From positions 558,001 to 622,000 of the forward strand of contig BCIG01000014.1 of assembly GCA_001599915.1 (NCBI GenBank): a stretch of 64,000 bases of DNA, written 5' to 3'. The translations under genes were made by a program, and so were the position numbers. The notes below the pieces were generated by a model. The model was not told the DNA's origin. It did not search any database and was given only the letters and a program-made list of their open reading frames with translations. Shown piece by piece: positions 1-12,615 of the stretch (its first letter is position 1; every line of letters begins with the position of its first letter). The stretch is from Symbiotaphrina buchneri. Lineage: Eukaryota; Ascomycota; Symbiotaphrinales; Symbiotaphrinaceae.

Positions 1-398
1 TCGTAGCCCAGCTGCCTCACCAAAAGCTCAACCTAAAAGGAAATACTACGCAACATCATTGAATATCACCCTGCTTAACGCACCATCCCACACATCACAT
101 TGCTACCTCTTGTCAACCCACTCGTTCTATACCCGTCTAATGAACATTTATTTTCTGGCAGCAATTTGTTAAGCTGCGTCAAATCCAATTGTCGATTTAC
201 GGCCGACAGACAGCCTTCCTGTGGGGTCACAAAGGGAAATCGCCCGACCTTCTCTTCACTCGGGTCCATTTCCCACCCCATCTCGCGGCAAAACTGGCCT
301 CGAGAAGAGTCTTATCTGGCTTGTGCCACCAGCCTTTCCCTTTAGTTCTGCTGCCTTCCCCAGTAGCTGCTGGGTCTGCAGCAAGACGATCGCTCACC
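1..398. promoter_or_regulatory. Upstream region of acetyl-CoA carboxylase
   Basis: There is no gene here that I can support. The stretch must hold at least part of the promoter and 5' leader of the carboxylase. A CCAAT pentamer lies at 185-189. The start context just before position 399 (caccATGG) is a strong fungal translation context. I see no clear TATA box. Confidence 0.5.
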
Positions 399-3300
399 AT
401 GGCGGAAGGGCTAGATGGGCTACCCAACGGGACGCCGCACGGCAACGGCGTGGTGAACGGCACTGCCAACGGAGAGAAGGCTTCATACGCCTCCAGACAC
501 AATATAGCATCACATTTCATAGGTGGCAATGGGTTAGATGCAGCTCCCTCTGGCCCTGTGAAAGACTTTGTCGTGAACAACGACGGGCACACAGTCATCA
601 CAAATGTACGGGCTATAAGACTTTCCAGTGGATCTCCATGATTGTGAATGCGTTGCTGATTGCGGGTCAGGTTCTGATTGCCAATAATGGAATTGCCGCC
701 GTCAAAGAGATCCGCTCGGTGCGAAAATGGGCGTACGAGACTTTTGGCGATGAACGGGCGATACAGTTCACAGTCATGGCCACGCCGGAAGATCTGCAAG
801 CGAACGCGGATTATATCCGCATGGCGGACAGATATGTCGAGGTTAGTAGCTCCAAGGCCGGAGCCGACAAATCAAATGAGGAAGCACACGAGTTGGATAA
901 TCCGACAGAGTGACTGCTAACATGATTCTCTTATAGGTGCCCGGAGGAACCAATAACAACAACTACGCCAATGTCGAGCTTATTGTTGACGTTGCAGAAC
1001 GTATGAATGTACAAGCAGTGTGGGCTGGTTGGTACGTAAATGCTTGCAAAGCACCTCGATTTAGCTACTGATGATCATTCAGGGGTCATGCATCGGAAAA
1101 CCCTAAACTTCCTGAATCTTTGGCGGCGTCACCAAAGAAGATTGTATTTATTGGCCCACCAGGCTCCGCAATGCGATCATTGGGCGACAAAATTTCCTCC
1201 ACCATCGTGGCTCAGCATGCCAAGGTGCCCTGTATTCCATGGTCAGGCACTGGTGTGGATCAGGTACGGGTATCGGAGAATGGCATAGTCGAAGTCGATG
1301 AGGAGACATACGAGAAAGGATGCACACATTCACCAGAAGAAGGCCTGCAAAAAGCTCTGGAAATTGGGTTCCCTGTGATGGTTAAAGCGTCCGAAGGCGG
1401 CGGGGGTAAAGGTATCCGCAAGGTCGACAGTCCTGAAGGCTTCAAAGCGGCATATAATGCCGCCTCTAGCGAAGTTCCGGGCTCTCCCATCTTCATTATG
1501 AAGCTGGCTGGTAACGCAAGACATCTGGAAGTCCAGCTGTTGGCCGATCAGTACGGGAATAATATCTCCCTATTTGGGAGAGACTGTTCGGTGCAGAGGA
1601 GACACCAAAAGATTATTGAAGAAGCGCCAGTGACGATTGCGAAACCTTCTACTTTCCAAGCTATGGAGCAAGCTGCCGTACGGCTGGGCCAGCTGGTCGG
1701 TTATGTCTCGGCTGGTACAGTAGAGTATCTCTACTCTCATGCGGAGGATAAATTCTACTTTCTCGAATTAAACCCTCGCCTCCAGGTCGAACATCCTACA
1801 ACTGAAATGGTCAGCGGTGTCAACCTTCCCGCTGCTCAACTTCAAATCGCCATGGGTATCCCATTGCATCGGATCCGGGATATCAGGCTATTGTATGGCG
1901 TGGATCCAAATTCGGCAACCGAGATTGATTTCAACTTCTCAAAGCCGGAAAGTCTTAAGACCCAACGGAGGCCAATGCCGAAAGGCCATACGACAGCCTG
2001 CCGTATCACTTCCGAAGATCCTGGGGAAGGTTTCAAGCCATCGAGTGGTACAATGCACGAGTTGAACTTCCGCAGTAGCTCGAATGTCTGGGGTTACTTC
2101 TCTGTTGGGACCGCTGGTGGAATTCACAGTTTCTCGGATAGTCAATTTGGTCACATCTTCGCCTACGGAGAAAATCGGGCGGCATCGCGAAAGCATATGG
2201 TCGTTGCTCTGAAGGAACTGAGCATCCGCGGCGATTTTAGGACTACTGTTGAATATCTGATCAAACTGTTGGAGACGCCTGCTTTTGAGGAGAACACCAT
2301 CACCACTGGGTGGCTGGACGAGCTGATTTCAAAGAAACTAACAGCCGAGCGTCCAGATCCTATGCTTGCTGTTGTTTGTGGTGCGGTCACCAAAGCACAC
2401 GTTGCCGCCGAAGCCTGCATCGCTGAATATCGGAAGAGTCTTGAAAAGGGTCAGGTGCCCGCCCGGGATATCCTGCGGACAGTTTTCCCCGTTGATTTCA
2501 TCTATGAGAATGTCCGCTACAAGTTCACAGCTACTCGCTCCAGCCAGGATAGCTACCACCTGTTTATCAACGGGTCGAAGACCACGGTTGGGGTAAGGGC
2601 TTTGGCTGACGGTGGGCTATTGGTGCTCCTAGGTGGTCGGAGCCACAATGTCTACTGGAAAGAGGAGGTCGGTGCGACGCGAGTGAGCGTGGACAGCAAA
2701 ACATGTTTGCTCGAGCAAGAGAACGATCCTACTCAATTGAGGACGCCCAGTCCCGGCAAACTTGTCAAATTTACCGTGGAGAACGGTGAGCATGTCAAGG
2801 CGGGACAGCCCTTCGCTGAGGTTGAGGTCATGAAGATGTACATGCCCCTCATTGCTCAGGAGGACGGTGTTGTTCAGCTCATCAAGCAACCTGGAGCTAC
2901 CCTCGAGGCTGGTGATATCCTTGGTATACTGTCACTCGATGATCCATCAAGGGTGAAGCATGCGCAACCATTCACTGGACAGCTCCCTGACATGGGTCCA
3001 CCCCAAGTCGTTGGAAACAAGCCGCCACAAAAATTTGCTCTCCTTCTGAGTATCCTACACAACATCCTCCAAGGGTATGATAATCAGGTTATCATGGCTT
3101 CCACTTTGAAGGAGCTTATAGAAGTGCTCCGCAACCCCGAACTGCCGTACGGCCAATGGGCTGCCCAAATTGCAGCCCTGCATGCTCGCATGCCGCAAAA
3201 GCTGGATGCCCAACTGGGCCAGATTGTCGAACGGGCGAAGACTCGCAAAGCAGAATTCCCGGCAAAGACACTGGCTAAGACCTTCGCGCGGTTCTTGGAA

Positions 3301-6300
3301 GAGAACGTGCAACCAGCTGATGCCCAACTCCTTCGGACTTCACTTGCGCCTCTTACAGATATCATGGATACATATGCCGATGGACTCAAGGCACACGAGT
3401 TTGCTGTCTTCAGCAACCTTATGGAACAGTACTACAACGTCGAAAAGTTGTTCTCCGGTCGTAATAACCGCGAGGAAGATGTCGTACTAAAGCTAAGAGA
3501 AGAGCACAAGGAGAACCTGTTGGAGGTTATCAACATTGTTCTATCTCACAGCAAGATTGGAGCTAAGAACAACCTCGTCCTGGCTATTCTAGAGGAGTAC
3601 AGACCGAACAAGCCCAACGTGGGGAACGTGGGCAAATACTTCCGCCCGATACTCAAGAAGTTGACAGAACTGGAGTCAAGGTCGACGGCGAAGGTCGCTC
3701 TTAAAGCACGAGAAGTGCTCATCCAGTGCGCGCTTCCTTCCCTGGAGGAGCGTGCTGCTCAGATGGAACATATCCTTCGCTCTTCGGTTGTAGAGTCGAA
3801 GTATGGTGAGACTGGATGGGACCATCGGGAACCTGACCTGGAAATCCTCAAAGAAGTTGTGGACTCAAGATATACGGTCTTCGATGTGTTGCCAATCTTC
3901 TTTGCATACCAAGATCCTTGGGTGTCTCTCGCCGCTCTCGAGACTTATGTCCGCCGCGCATATCGTGCTTACAGTCTGAAGTCCATCGATTATCATATCG
4001 ACAATGAATCTCCCTATATCGTGACTTGGGACTTCGTCTTGCGCAGAGTAGGTCAGTCTGAATTTGGGATGCCACTACAACCTTCTCAACCACAAACTCC
4101 GTCCACTCCAAGTATCGACTCCGGCAATCCTTTCAAGCGGGTTGGCTCGATTAGTGATATGTCATACTTGGCGGAGAGAAGCTCGGATGAACCAGTTCGA
4201 AAAGGAGTCATCGTTCCGGTGCATTATCTGGACGAAGCGGAAGAGTATGTTATGAGGGCCATTGAACTACTCCCAACTGCCGGCCACAAGTCTGGTCGCT
4301 CGCTGAATGGTCTCAGTGGGCTTTTGCCTGACCTTAATGGCAGGAGGAGACAGCCACCCAAACTGGAAAGCGACGATGAGCTCCGGAGTGTCTGCAATAT
4401 TGCAATCAGCGACGTGGAGAGCCTTGATGACTCAGAGATTCTTGAGAAGCTGAAGGGTATCGTTGAGATATACAAGGAGGAACTTCTTGCCCACCGTGTA
4501 AGGAGGCTCACCTTCATCTGCGGACACAAAGACGGTTCTTATCCTGGATATTTCACCTTCAGGGGCCCTGGGTATGAAGAAGACCAGAGTATCCGTCATA
4601 TCGAGCCTGCCTTGGCTTTCCAGCTTGAGCTAGGTAGACTTTCCAAGTTCAACATCAAGCCCGTCTTCACAGAGAATAGGAACATTCACGTCTACGAGGC
4701 TGTTGGCAAGGACCTCGAGAGCGACAAGCGATACTTTACTCGTGCGACTGTCCGTCCTGGCAGGCTTCGGGATGACGTGCCGACAGCGGAATACCTGATC
4801 TCCGAGGCCGACAGACTCATGACTGACATCCTGGACGCTCTTGAGATCATCGGTAACAATGGATCAGATCTGAATCACATCTTTATCAACTTCTCCCACG
4901 TTTTCCCGCTGGACCCGCATGAGGTAGAAGAAGCGCTAGCCGGATTTTTGGAGCGCTTTGGTAGACGAGCTTGGAGGCTGCGTGTCACTGCGGCGGAGAT
5001 TCGCATCATCTGCACAGATCCCGCCACTGGCATGCCATACCCTCTACGGGCCGTCATCACTAATACTTCTGGTTACGTTGTGCAGGTCGAAATCTACGCG
5101 GAGAGAAAATCGGATAAGGGAGGCGAATGGATTTTCCAGAGCATCGGCGGCACGACCAAGATTGGCGCTCTCCATCTGCTGCCGGTCACCACTCCCTACC
5201 CGACAAAGAATTGGTTACAGCCTAAACGCTACAAAGCCCATTTGATGGGCACCCAATACGTCTACGATTTTCCTGAGCTTTTCCGGCAGGCCTTCCAGAA
5301 CAGCTGGACTCAAGCTGTTGCCAAGCACCCTTCCCTGGCCGACAAGCAGCCCCCTACAGGGGAATGCATTGAGTACAGTGAGCTCATTCTAGACGATAGT
5401 GATAATCTGGTGGAAGTCTCCCGCGAACCGGGCACCAATAACTGTGGTATGGTCGGGTGGCTTATCACCGCGAAGACTCCCGAGTACCCGCGGGGTAGGC
5501 GATTTATCATCATTGCCAATGACATCACTTTCAAGATCGGCTCTTTTGGCCCTGTGGAAGACAAGTTCTTCTTCAAGTGCACAGAGCTGGCAAGAAGCCT
5601 GGGAATCCCGAGAATCTATCTGTCCGCCAACTCCGGTGCACGTATTGGCATGGCTGAAGAGCTCATCCCCCATTTCTCTGCTGCTTGGAACGACCCGGCA
5701 AGGCCAGAGGCGGGCTTCAAGTATCTATACCTTACCCCTGAAGCTAAGGAGCGCTTTGAGGATGGAAAGATCAAACATGTCATCACCGAACCTGCCTATG
5801 AAGATGGCGAAGAGCGACATAAGATTACAACTGTCATCGGTGCTGAAGATGGTCTTGGGGTGGAATGCCTGAGAGGATCCGGTCTCATTGCCGGTGCGAC
5901 CTCCAGGGCATATGAAGACATCTTCACCATTACTCTCGTGACTTGTCGATCAGTTGGTAAGAGACACTCCGTATCCAAAATACCGTTCTTCAGTTCCGCT
6001 TACACATTTTAGGGATTGGGGCCTATCTAGTCCGCTTGGGTCAGCGTGCAATCCAAATTGAGGGACAGCCGATTATTCTTACTGGAGCTCCTGCCATCAA
6101 CAAGCTGCTTGGTCGTGAGGTCTACACTTCTAACCTTCAGTTGGGTGGTACGCAGATCATGTACAAGAATGGTGTATCGCATATGACTGCCAACGACGAC
6201 TTTGAGGGTGTGCAGAAGATTGTGAACTGGATATCATTCGTCCCTGACAAGAAAGGCAACCCGGTCCCAATTGCGCCCTCGGTGGACTCTTGGGATCGCG

Positions 6301-7579
6301 ACATCACCTATTACCCGCCTCCAAAGGGCCAGTCATATGATGTCAGATGGCTCATTGGTGGCAAAGACGAGGAGGAAGGGTTCCTGAGTGGCCTTTTCGA
6401 CAGGGGTTCCTTTGAAGAATCTCTAGGCGGCTGGGCGAGAACTGTCGTGGTAGGCCGTGCTCGACTCGGTGGTATCCCGATTGGTGTTATTGGCGTGGAG
6501 ACGAGATTAGTGGAGAATGTCACGCCTGCCGACCCTGCAAACCCAGACTCTACTGAACAAATCACTCAAGAAGCTGGTGGTGTCTGGTATCCCAACTCTG
6601 CCTTCAAGACTGCTCAAGCCATCCAAGACTTCAGTAATGGAGAGGAATTACCTTTGATGATCCTGGCCAACTGGAGAGGCTTTTCTGGTGGTCAAAGAGA
6701 TATGTACAATGAGGTCCTGAAGTATGGATCTTACATTGTTGATGCTCTCGTCAAATACGAGCAGCCGATCTTTGTATACATCCCACCATTTGGCGAGCTC
6801 CGTGGTGGTTCATGGGTAAGTGGTCACTAATCTCCCAATTTTTGCGCTTATGCTGATTAATAAAGGTCGTGATTGATCCCACGATTAACCCAGACTGCAT
6901 GGAGATGTATGCAGACGAAGAAGCAAGGGCTGGTGTGCTCGAGCCTGAAGGTATCGTTGGTATCAAGTTCCGGAAAGAGCGGCAATTGGAGACCATGGCT
7001 CGCTTGGACCCAACTTATGGTCAGCTCAAACGTGCTCTCGCCGAACCTAATATCACTCCCGAGCAGCAAGCGGAGATCAGGGCGAAAATGAACGCCCGGG
7101 AGAAACTCTTGCAACCTGTCTACTCACAGATATCGCTGCAGTTTGCGGACCTTCATGACCGTCCTGGACGGATGCTTGCGAAGGGTGCCATTCGTCAACC
7201 ACTCACATGGCGCACCGCGCGACGTTTCTTCTATTGGCGTCTTCGTCGTCGCCTCAATGAAGAGTACATCCTCAAGCGTATGGCGGCTGCATCTACCAAG
7301 TTGCCGCGAAGTCGGCAGGCCCATCTTGAAACCCTGAAGGCCTGGTCTGGGCTGGCAGACTTCGACAACGATGATCGTGCTGTTGCGATGTGGTACGAGG
7401 AGAACAGGAAGGATGTCCACGCCAAGGTAGAGAAATTGAAGCAGGACGGCATCGCATACGACGTTGCAGCCCTCTTGAGATCGAACAAAGAAGGAGGCTT
7501 GAAGGGTGTGGCGCAGGTGTTGAGCATGCTCCCAGTGGCAGAGAAGGAGAGCGTTCTGAAATATCTGCAATCACAGTAA
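399..7579 (+). CDS. ACC1: Acetyl-CoA carboxylase, multidomain cytosolic enzyme
   Basis: This biotin enzyme makes malonyl-CoA from acetyl-CoA, bicarbonate and ATP, the committed step of cytosolic fatty-acid synthesis. Six exons: 399-605, 671-841, 937-1031, 1083-5956, 6013-6815 and 6866-7579. Together they encode 2287 residues, the usual length for fungal Acc1. Seen in order: the biotin carboxylase domain ([20 protein letters not shown] near residue 75, glycine-rich ATP loop [10 protein letters not shown]); the biotin carrier with EVMKMYMP, biotinyl lysine about K742; the long central region; and the carboxyltransferase domain ([32 protein letters not shown] around residue 1930). [13 protein letters not shown] around S1180 matches the Snf1 consensus and the place of the inhibitory phosphosite known in yeast Acc1. 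All five introns restore frame and conserved sequence. The start at 399 has a strong context. The gene is tail-to-tail with DBP9. Confidence 0.98.
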
Positions 7580-7892
7580 TGGCTACCTGTTTTGAACGTG
7601 TTTTGCGACTTTTTGGGAAATTTAGCTTGTTGCGATCTCGCATTTCTTCTTGTAAGGGAATTCCTGGCAGTGTGTTCTGATTGTGTGATTATTCGCGGCA
7701 TGGCATAGTTTTTTCTTTTTATTCTTATGAATCTCCCTTGCTGTAACGTCTTGGATGGCCAACGTGGTATATCAATGGACGTCACGTTCACTCAATAGGC
7801 ACACTTTAGTTTAGGCCTTAATGAATAATCCCAAGACCTGATGAATCTATATCGACGCTGACTTGCGCTGAAAATAAAATGAGCCTTGCCGC
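7580..7892. other. Convergent 3' region of ACC1 and DBP9
   Basis: These 313 bases separate two converging stop codons and should hold both 3' UTRs and polyadenylation signals. The stretch around 7690-7740 is T-rich, and AATAAA-like AT-rich words occur near 7820 and 7875. I see no ORF or RNA gene. Confidence 0.5.
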
Positions 7893-9941
7893 TCACTTCT
7901 TTCCCCTCTCCTTTGCGTTGAAGGTCTTGAGAGGATCCGCTTTTCTTGGCACGACCTTCTTTCCCCTGAACCTATTCTTTGCCCGCGCTTTCCGAATCCT
8001 ATTCTCGCTCGTCTTACCGATTCCTACAAAGCCGACATCTTTCGCAACCACACTCTTTCCCCCCTGAGGCAGGAGATAGTCCGGGACATGCTTCAGATGC
8101 GGCTGGATCCGCGCACTACGCAGCTCCGAATCGTGGCGCAGCCCTTTGAGGTCGTCGGGGTTCTCCTCAAAATGCCTGCGTAGCTTCTCGCTCTTGAGCA
8201 GCTCCTGGCGCAGCTCCCGCGTGCGGGCCGCGCGGATGGCTATGCCGGTCACCGCGCGCAGGGCGTCGTTCATACGGTACCGGAAGCCCTCGACGGCGTT
8301 CATGTCAAAGGCGTATGGCTTGATCTCCTGGCCCTTCTTTGCCTGCGACTTGATGATCTTGGCGAGCACCTTTTCGTCGTTCGCGGCGCATGGGTGAGAG
8401 GTCGGCTTGTGTTTGCGGTAGAGATCCGATGGGATGACGAAGGAGAGGGCCATTCCGGCACGCCCGGCACGTGCGGTGCGGCCGATGCGGTGAGTGTAGG
8501 ATTTAGATGTTGAGGGCAGGTCGAGATTGATGACGCAGGAGACGGCACGGAAGTCGATGCCACGTGAGACTCCATACTCGCGGTCTCGCTTGGGCGCTCT
8601 CTTCTTCTTTTTCGCAACTGGGACGTCCGCACTGTTGTCTTCCGTAATGGCCACATCCTCACCATTTTGGGTCTTCTTTCTTCTTTTGCTTGAATTCTCC
8701 TCCGTGGTATCTGCATCCTCGACCTCGGCACCGCCGGCTGCTTCTGAATCCTTCGCGTCGTCCTCTTCGTCCCCTACAACCTCGTTCTCATCCGTAGCTA
8801 TGATGATATCATAGACGTTCTTGTTGAACTCTTGCACAATGTGCAAACGTGAATTTACCGGTAGTTCGGAGTTGAGCACACAACTCTTGATTCCAAACTG
8901 CTCCAGGAAGAGCTTCAGACGGTAACACCTGTCAATGTCGGCCACGAAAATAATGCATTTGCCTTTGATGAGCTTCAGCTTAAATATGACGTAGACCAGC
9001 AAAAATTTCTCGTCTTCAGCACACCTGCAGAAATCGATGTCAGTCTTTGCAGCTTCGACAGAGTTCCATTCCTGGCAGAGTTCAACTTACTTGACCATAT
9101 ACTGTGATAAGCCACCTCCATCACTCTCTCCCTCCTCAAGCTTCAATGTCACAGGATTCCGGCAGAACAGCCCTTTCAATGTGTCCACCTCCGTAGTAAG
9201 CGTGGCGCTCATCAAGAAAGTCTGCACTCCCTGAGGTATTGACTGGGCCACATTCTGGAGATCCTCTTCATAGCCGTAAGACAGGACGAGATCAGCCTCA
9301 TCAATAACCAAATGAGCTAGTCGATCAAGTGAAAGCGCCCCAGTATTGACGTTCAGGGCCGCACGAGCAGGTGTGGCGATGACTATGTCGGGAAAGTCGG
9401 CCAGCAAAGACCGCTGCACAGCATCAGAGACCTTCTGTGTGAGATTCACGGCTCGAATATCCCTCGCGCAAAAGGCCGTCAAAGCTTCGATGGTCCTATA
9501 CACCTGATCTGCGAGCTCCCGAGTCGGAACGAGGATCAATGCCGTTGTGGCTGCCTGGGCTGACTTGAAAGGGGTCAGTATTGTGGTTCAACCTGCCAGA
9601 CCGATAGACTCACTGGTTTCTTGCGGAGGATTGACTGCAGTATGGGCAACAAGTATGCCGCAGTTTTCCCCGACCCTGTTTTAGCACGGGCTGCATACAT
9701 TGTTAGCGCGCTGCTGAAGTTGCAAAACTTGATATTCCAACATACCGAGGATATCCTTTCCTTCCAATGCTAATGGGATGGCCTTCTCCTGCACGAGTGT
9801 TGGCTTTGAAAACTTCTCCTTCGCTATGCCCTGTAGGATACGTGCATCGAGTCCAAAGCTGGCAAAGCCACCGGCAGGAGACTCTTTGTCGACCTTGGAT
9901 GCATCCACCGGCACATCATGTTCATCGAGCTTGCGCTTCAT
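7893..9941 (-). CDS. DBP9: ATP-dependent RNA helicase DBP9, DEAD-box, 60S ribosome biogenesis
   Basis: Nucleolar DEAD-box helicases of the Dbp9/DDX56 type act in early 60S subunit assembly. On the minus strand there are four exons: 9941-9746, 9690-9614, 9563-9091 and 9024-7893, giving 625 residues. Visible motifs in order: Q-motif region ([20 protein letters not shown]), motif I AKTGSGKT (split across intron 1), motif Ia VPTRELADQ, motif [13 protein letters not shown] (a true DEAD), motif III MSATLT and motif [15 protein letters not shown]. An acidic, then lysine-rich insert interrupts the C-terminal RecA domain before [11 protein letters not shown], which is characteristic of Dbp9. The C-terminus is strongly basic, fitting nucleolar RNA binding. 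Start [11 protein letters not shown] is the only reasonable Met ahead of the Q motif. Introns are 55, 50 and 66 nt. Confidence 0.96.
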
Positions 9942-10487
9942 ACTTGGGCCTGTGGGAGAGATGAGGCCGTGCGAACGCCCTGCTCTTGGATCTTGAATTC
10001 GGGTTTCAGTGTTCGCAGTGCAATCCCAAATTTTGAGATTAACGGCCCGTGCGGAAAAACTATCCTCCGAAGTCTCTGGTTCGGCCAACCACAACCTCCT
10101 TCTCCGGCGTCAGTGGGACTTCAGTCACTTCGCTTTCGATCCACACGCGGCCGGGATCAATTGCAGGCAGCGTTCTGCTAATCACACAGTGAACGGGAGC
10201 TTGAGCATTCCGAGCTCATAACTGCTAAGTTTGATAGTCATTACATCTATGCACAATTGTCTCTTCTTTGGTAGCGAAGCTACGAGCCACTGGAACTTGC
10301 ATCCATTCTCAGACAGTACGTAAAGGGATCAAAGACGTTACTAAACTATAAGAAGACGAGTGAATGGGTTCCGTTTCTGTTTGTTGGCGTAGAGCCACGT
10401 AATATCCAGTCCCGAGCCACAATCGAGACTGGGAGGTGCCTGGCCTAGGCGTTGCGTATGATATCAAAGAATGTATAGTCCGTTAAG
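9942..10487. other. Intergenic: DBP9 promoter and 3' flank of the DUF6590 gene
   Basis: This 546-base gap lies between two minus-strand genes. It should hold the DBP9 5' leader and promoter and the DUF6590 3' UTR. I see no convincing coding sequence or structured RNA. Confidence 0.5.
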
Positions 10488-11900
10488 TCAACCCTTCCTG
10501 TATGTATATCTGTTGAGTTGCTCTTGAATGCCATCATATCCCCCATATCCCTGGGATTCCTCGCAATATTCCCTTTCGTTGTTGTTATCGTTGACGACGC
10601 CGCCGCCGTCATCAAAGTCTTCCTCCGCCGCAACCGGCTCTGGTTCTTTCATAACAGTCTCATAGTAAGCAGTAAGGAATGCCTTGGACCGCTTATCCAG
10701 TTGTCCGACTGCATCAACTTTGACGTTGTGCTCTAGGGTATAGGTTTTCCCGAGGTTGACGACTGAGTTGGGATCCAACCATGGAGTAGGTCCATTGCGT
10801 TGATCCGAAACCAGACGCAGTGGAGTCTTGTCCAGTTGGATACCATCCCTTGAAGGCTTTGGGGGTTTGCTACCCGTATAAATGACGACATGGTCGTCCA
10901 AGCATAGTTTTTGTTTTGCGAGACCGAGGCCGCCGTAGGTAAGCACGGGTACTACGAGGCACCACTTCTTCCTTTCCCTGACGACGACAAACCGGCGGAT
11001 CTGACAATAAGCTAACTCCCCCCATTTGACAGATATGACCTCAGTTGCGTCGGGTTTGACGTGTCCGGCTGGCTCAATCCATGGAGCTTTGAAGACCTTA
11101 CTATTCGTTAACGCTGGGCAGAATGACCTGCATCATTCGCGTTCTTACCCGTCCAACGGTAAAGTACTTCTCTCCATCCTTGACTAATTTGAAAGCTTCA
11201 ATTGGATTAGCCAGGACCTGTCACGAGAGACTGCTCAGACGCACACTTTTTCAACCTTTCCACGGCTCCTTGTTGAGCTCCATACAGATGAACGGGGAAG
11301 TCCGGTGCCAATTGCTCCGCCTGAGTGTTGCGTTCGTTTCCTCTGCGTATAGATGTCCTTGGGTCATCATTTCCAGATATTCCGGCTCCAGCGCCAACGG
11401 TCTCATCTTGCATTGTTAGGCCTGCCAACGCCTGGTTCAGCTCTGGAAAAGCAGAAGGATGATAATAACTATTATAGGCTTCAGAAGACTGGCGACCCTG
11501 GAAGGCGGCTCCCCTTGGGAAATCGTGTCTATATAATCCGGCTCCTTCAGCATCGCTGCTTCGGTCAGTTGGCTGGTAGCTAAGCTGATATTGTTCCTGC
11601 GATTGAGGATCAGTCCTCGGAGTCGACCTAAATCGATGACCATCAGACATTTCACATAGTGGGCTCGACTGGGTACATACTCTGCATGGTAGCGCACCTG
11701 TTCTGCAGTTGCCGCTTGATTACCAACAGAACTACTAGCTTGATACCATACGCATTGGTTCTGGCCTTCAGGTCAAACTGTCAGGTGGGTTTCGGCCCAC
11801 TCAAGTCCTCAGGGCCAAGAGACCACTCACCGTTCTCATCCGATGTCCAGTAGTTATAATTGCTGTATTGCTCGCTGTATTCCCATGGAGGAGAAGCCAT
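10488..11900 (-). CDS. DUF6590-domain protein
   Basis: Function unknown. DUF6590 proteins are abundant in filamentous ascomycetes. I read five exons on the minus strand: 11900-11831, 11765-11681, 11627-11264, 11217-11149 and 11096-10488, giving 398 residues. The N-terminus (MASPPWEYSEQYSNYNYW) resembles the W/Y-rich opening of such proteins. A low-complexity linker follows. The DUF6590 domain spans about residues 185-335, with GEKYFTVGRVFKAPWIEPAG, RRFVVVRERKKWCLVVPV, LTYGGLGLAKQKL and KTYTLEHNVKVDAVGQLDK. Three introns have good signals. The third (11263-11218, 46 nt) has a weak GTGGAA donor, chosen because only a phase-0 donor keeps the domain in frame, so that junction is provisional. A Met at 11650 would skip two well-supported exons and is rejected. 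Localisation is unknown; I see no signal peptide or membrane helix. Confidence 0.85.
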
Positions 11901-12615
11901 CCCGTCAAAAGTTGGGCCAGGCTGCGCGACTTTGGTACATGTTCGTCTTCCGCTTCGTGCTGTGGCATGCTGCAGGACATTTTATGTATGAAAGTGAGGC
12001 TCAACTCCTCCCCCATGGTGGAGTCACCACGCATTATCTTCGAGCTGAGGACATGGTTGCGGGGCTAATATGCTACAGGGTTCTCATGCGATGGTTGAGT
12101 CTCTTTTGGCGCGAGTGCAACCAAAGCGCTTTTTGATGAGATCTCGGCCATGCGCGGGGAATTCATGCCAGTATGCATAAGGTATCATGCATGATGAGGC
12201 GTGTGGTCCAATGAGTGGTGGGCATGAGCAGGGATTGGGTCTCGCCTACGCGGGCAGTTCCCGTGTCTTCATACCGGTATCCTTATGCACGCCTGTGTAT
12301 CCAGCCATCAGGAAAATACGGTGCCGCCTTAACAAGAGAGAGAGAGAACCTAACATGAGACAGCGGACCTTCGTTTGACTTACCGGTAACCGTGGGCTGC
12401 TGTCAAGGAATGGGTCTGCCGCCATCTACGGAGTAACTCTATGGATATTGCTCCTCCTCGGCCAGTCATCATTGGCCAGCATACAGGCCCCTGAAACGCT
12501 CCAACAGCCCTACGCCCTATATGAACCTTACCCGAGCTATCATAAAAGCACGTTCAGCCGGGCAAGCGTAATAGGGAGCTTCATCTTGCAGAAAGAGCTA
12601 TGGTCCAGAGCAGGG
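11901..12615. promoter_or_regulatory. Divergent intergenic region, DUF6590 gene / coiled-coil gene
   Basis: The two flanking genes are transcribed away from each other, so this should be a shared or back-to-back promoter. A short GA run (about 12332-12345) is the only simple repeat I see. The upstream exon frame of the + gene stays open leftwards to about 12448 without another ATG, so its start could lie slightly further upstream if another intron exists. Confidence 0.45.

Noticed and set aside
11207-11650. Start of the DUF6590 protein at the Met at 11650
   Set aside because: That Met lies inside an intron (11680-11628) whose removal joins two well-formed upstream exons starting at 11900.
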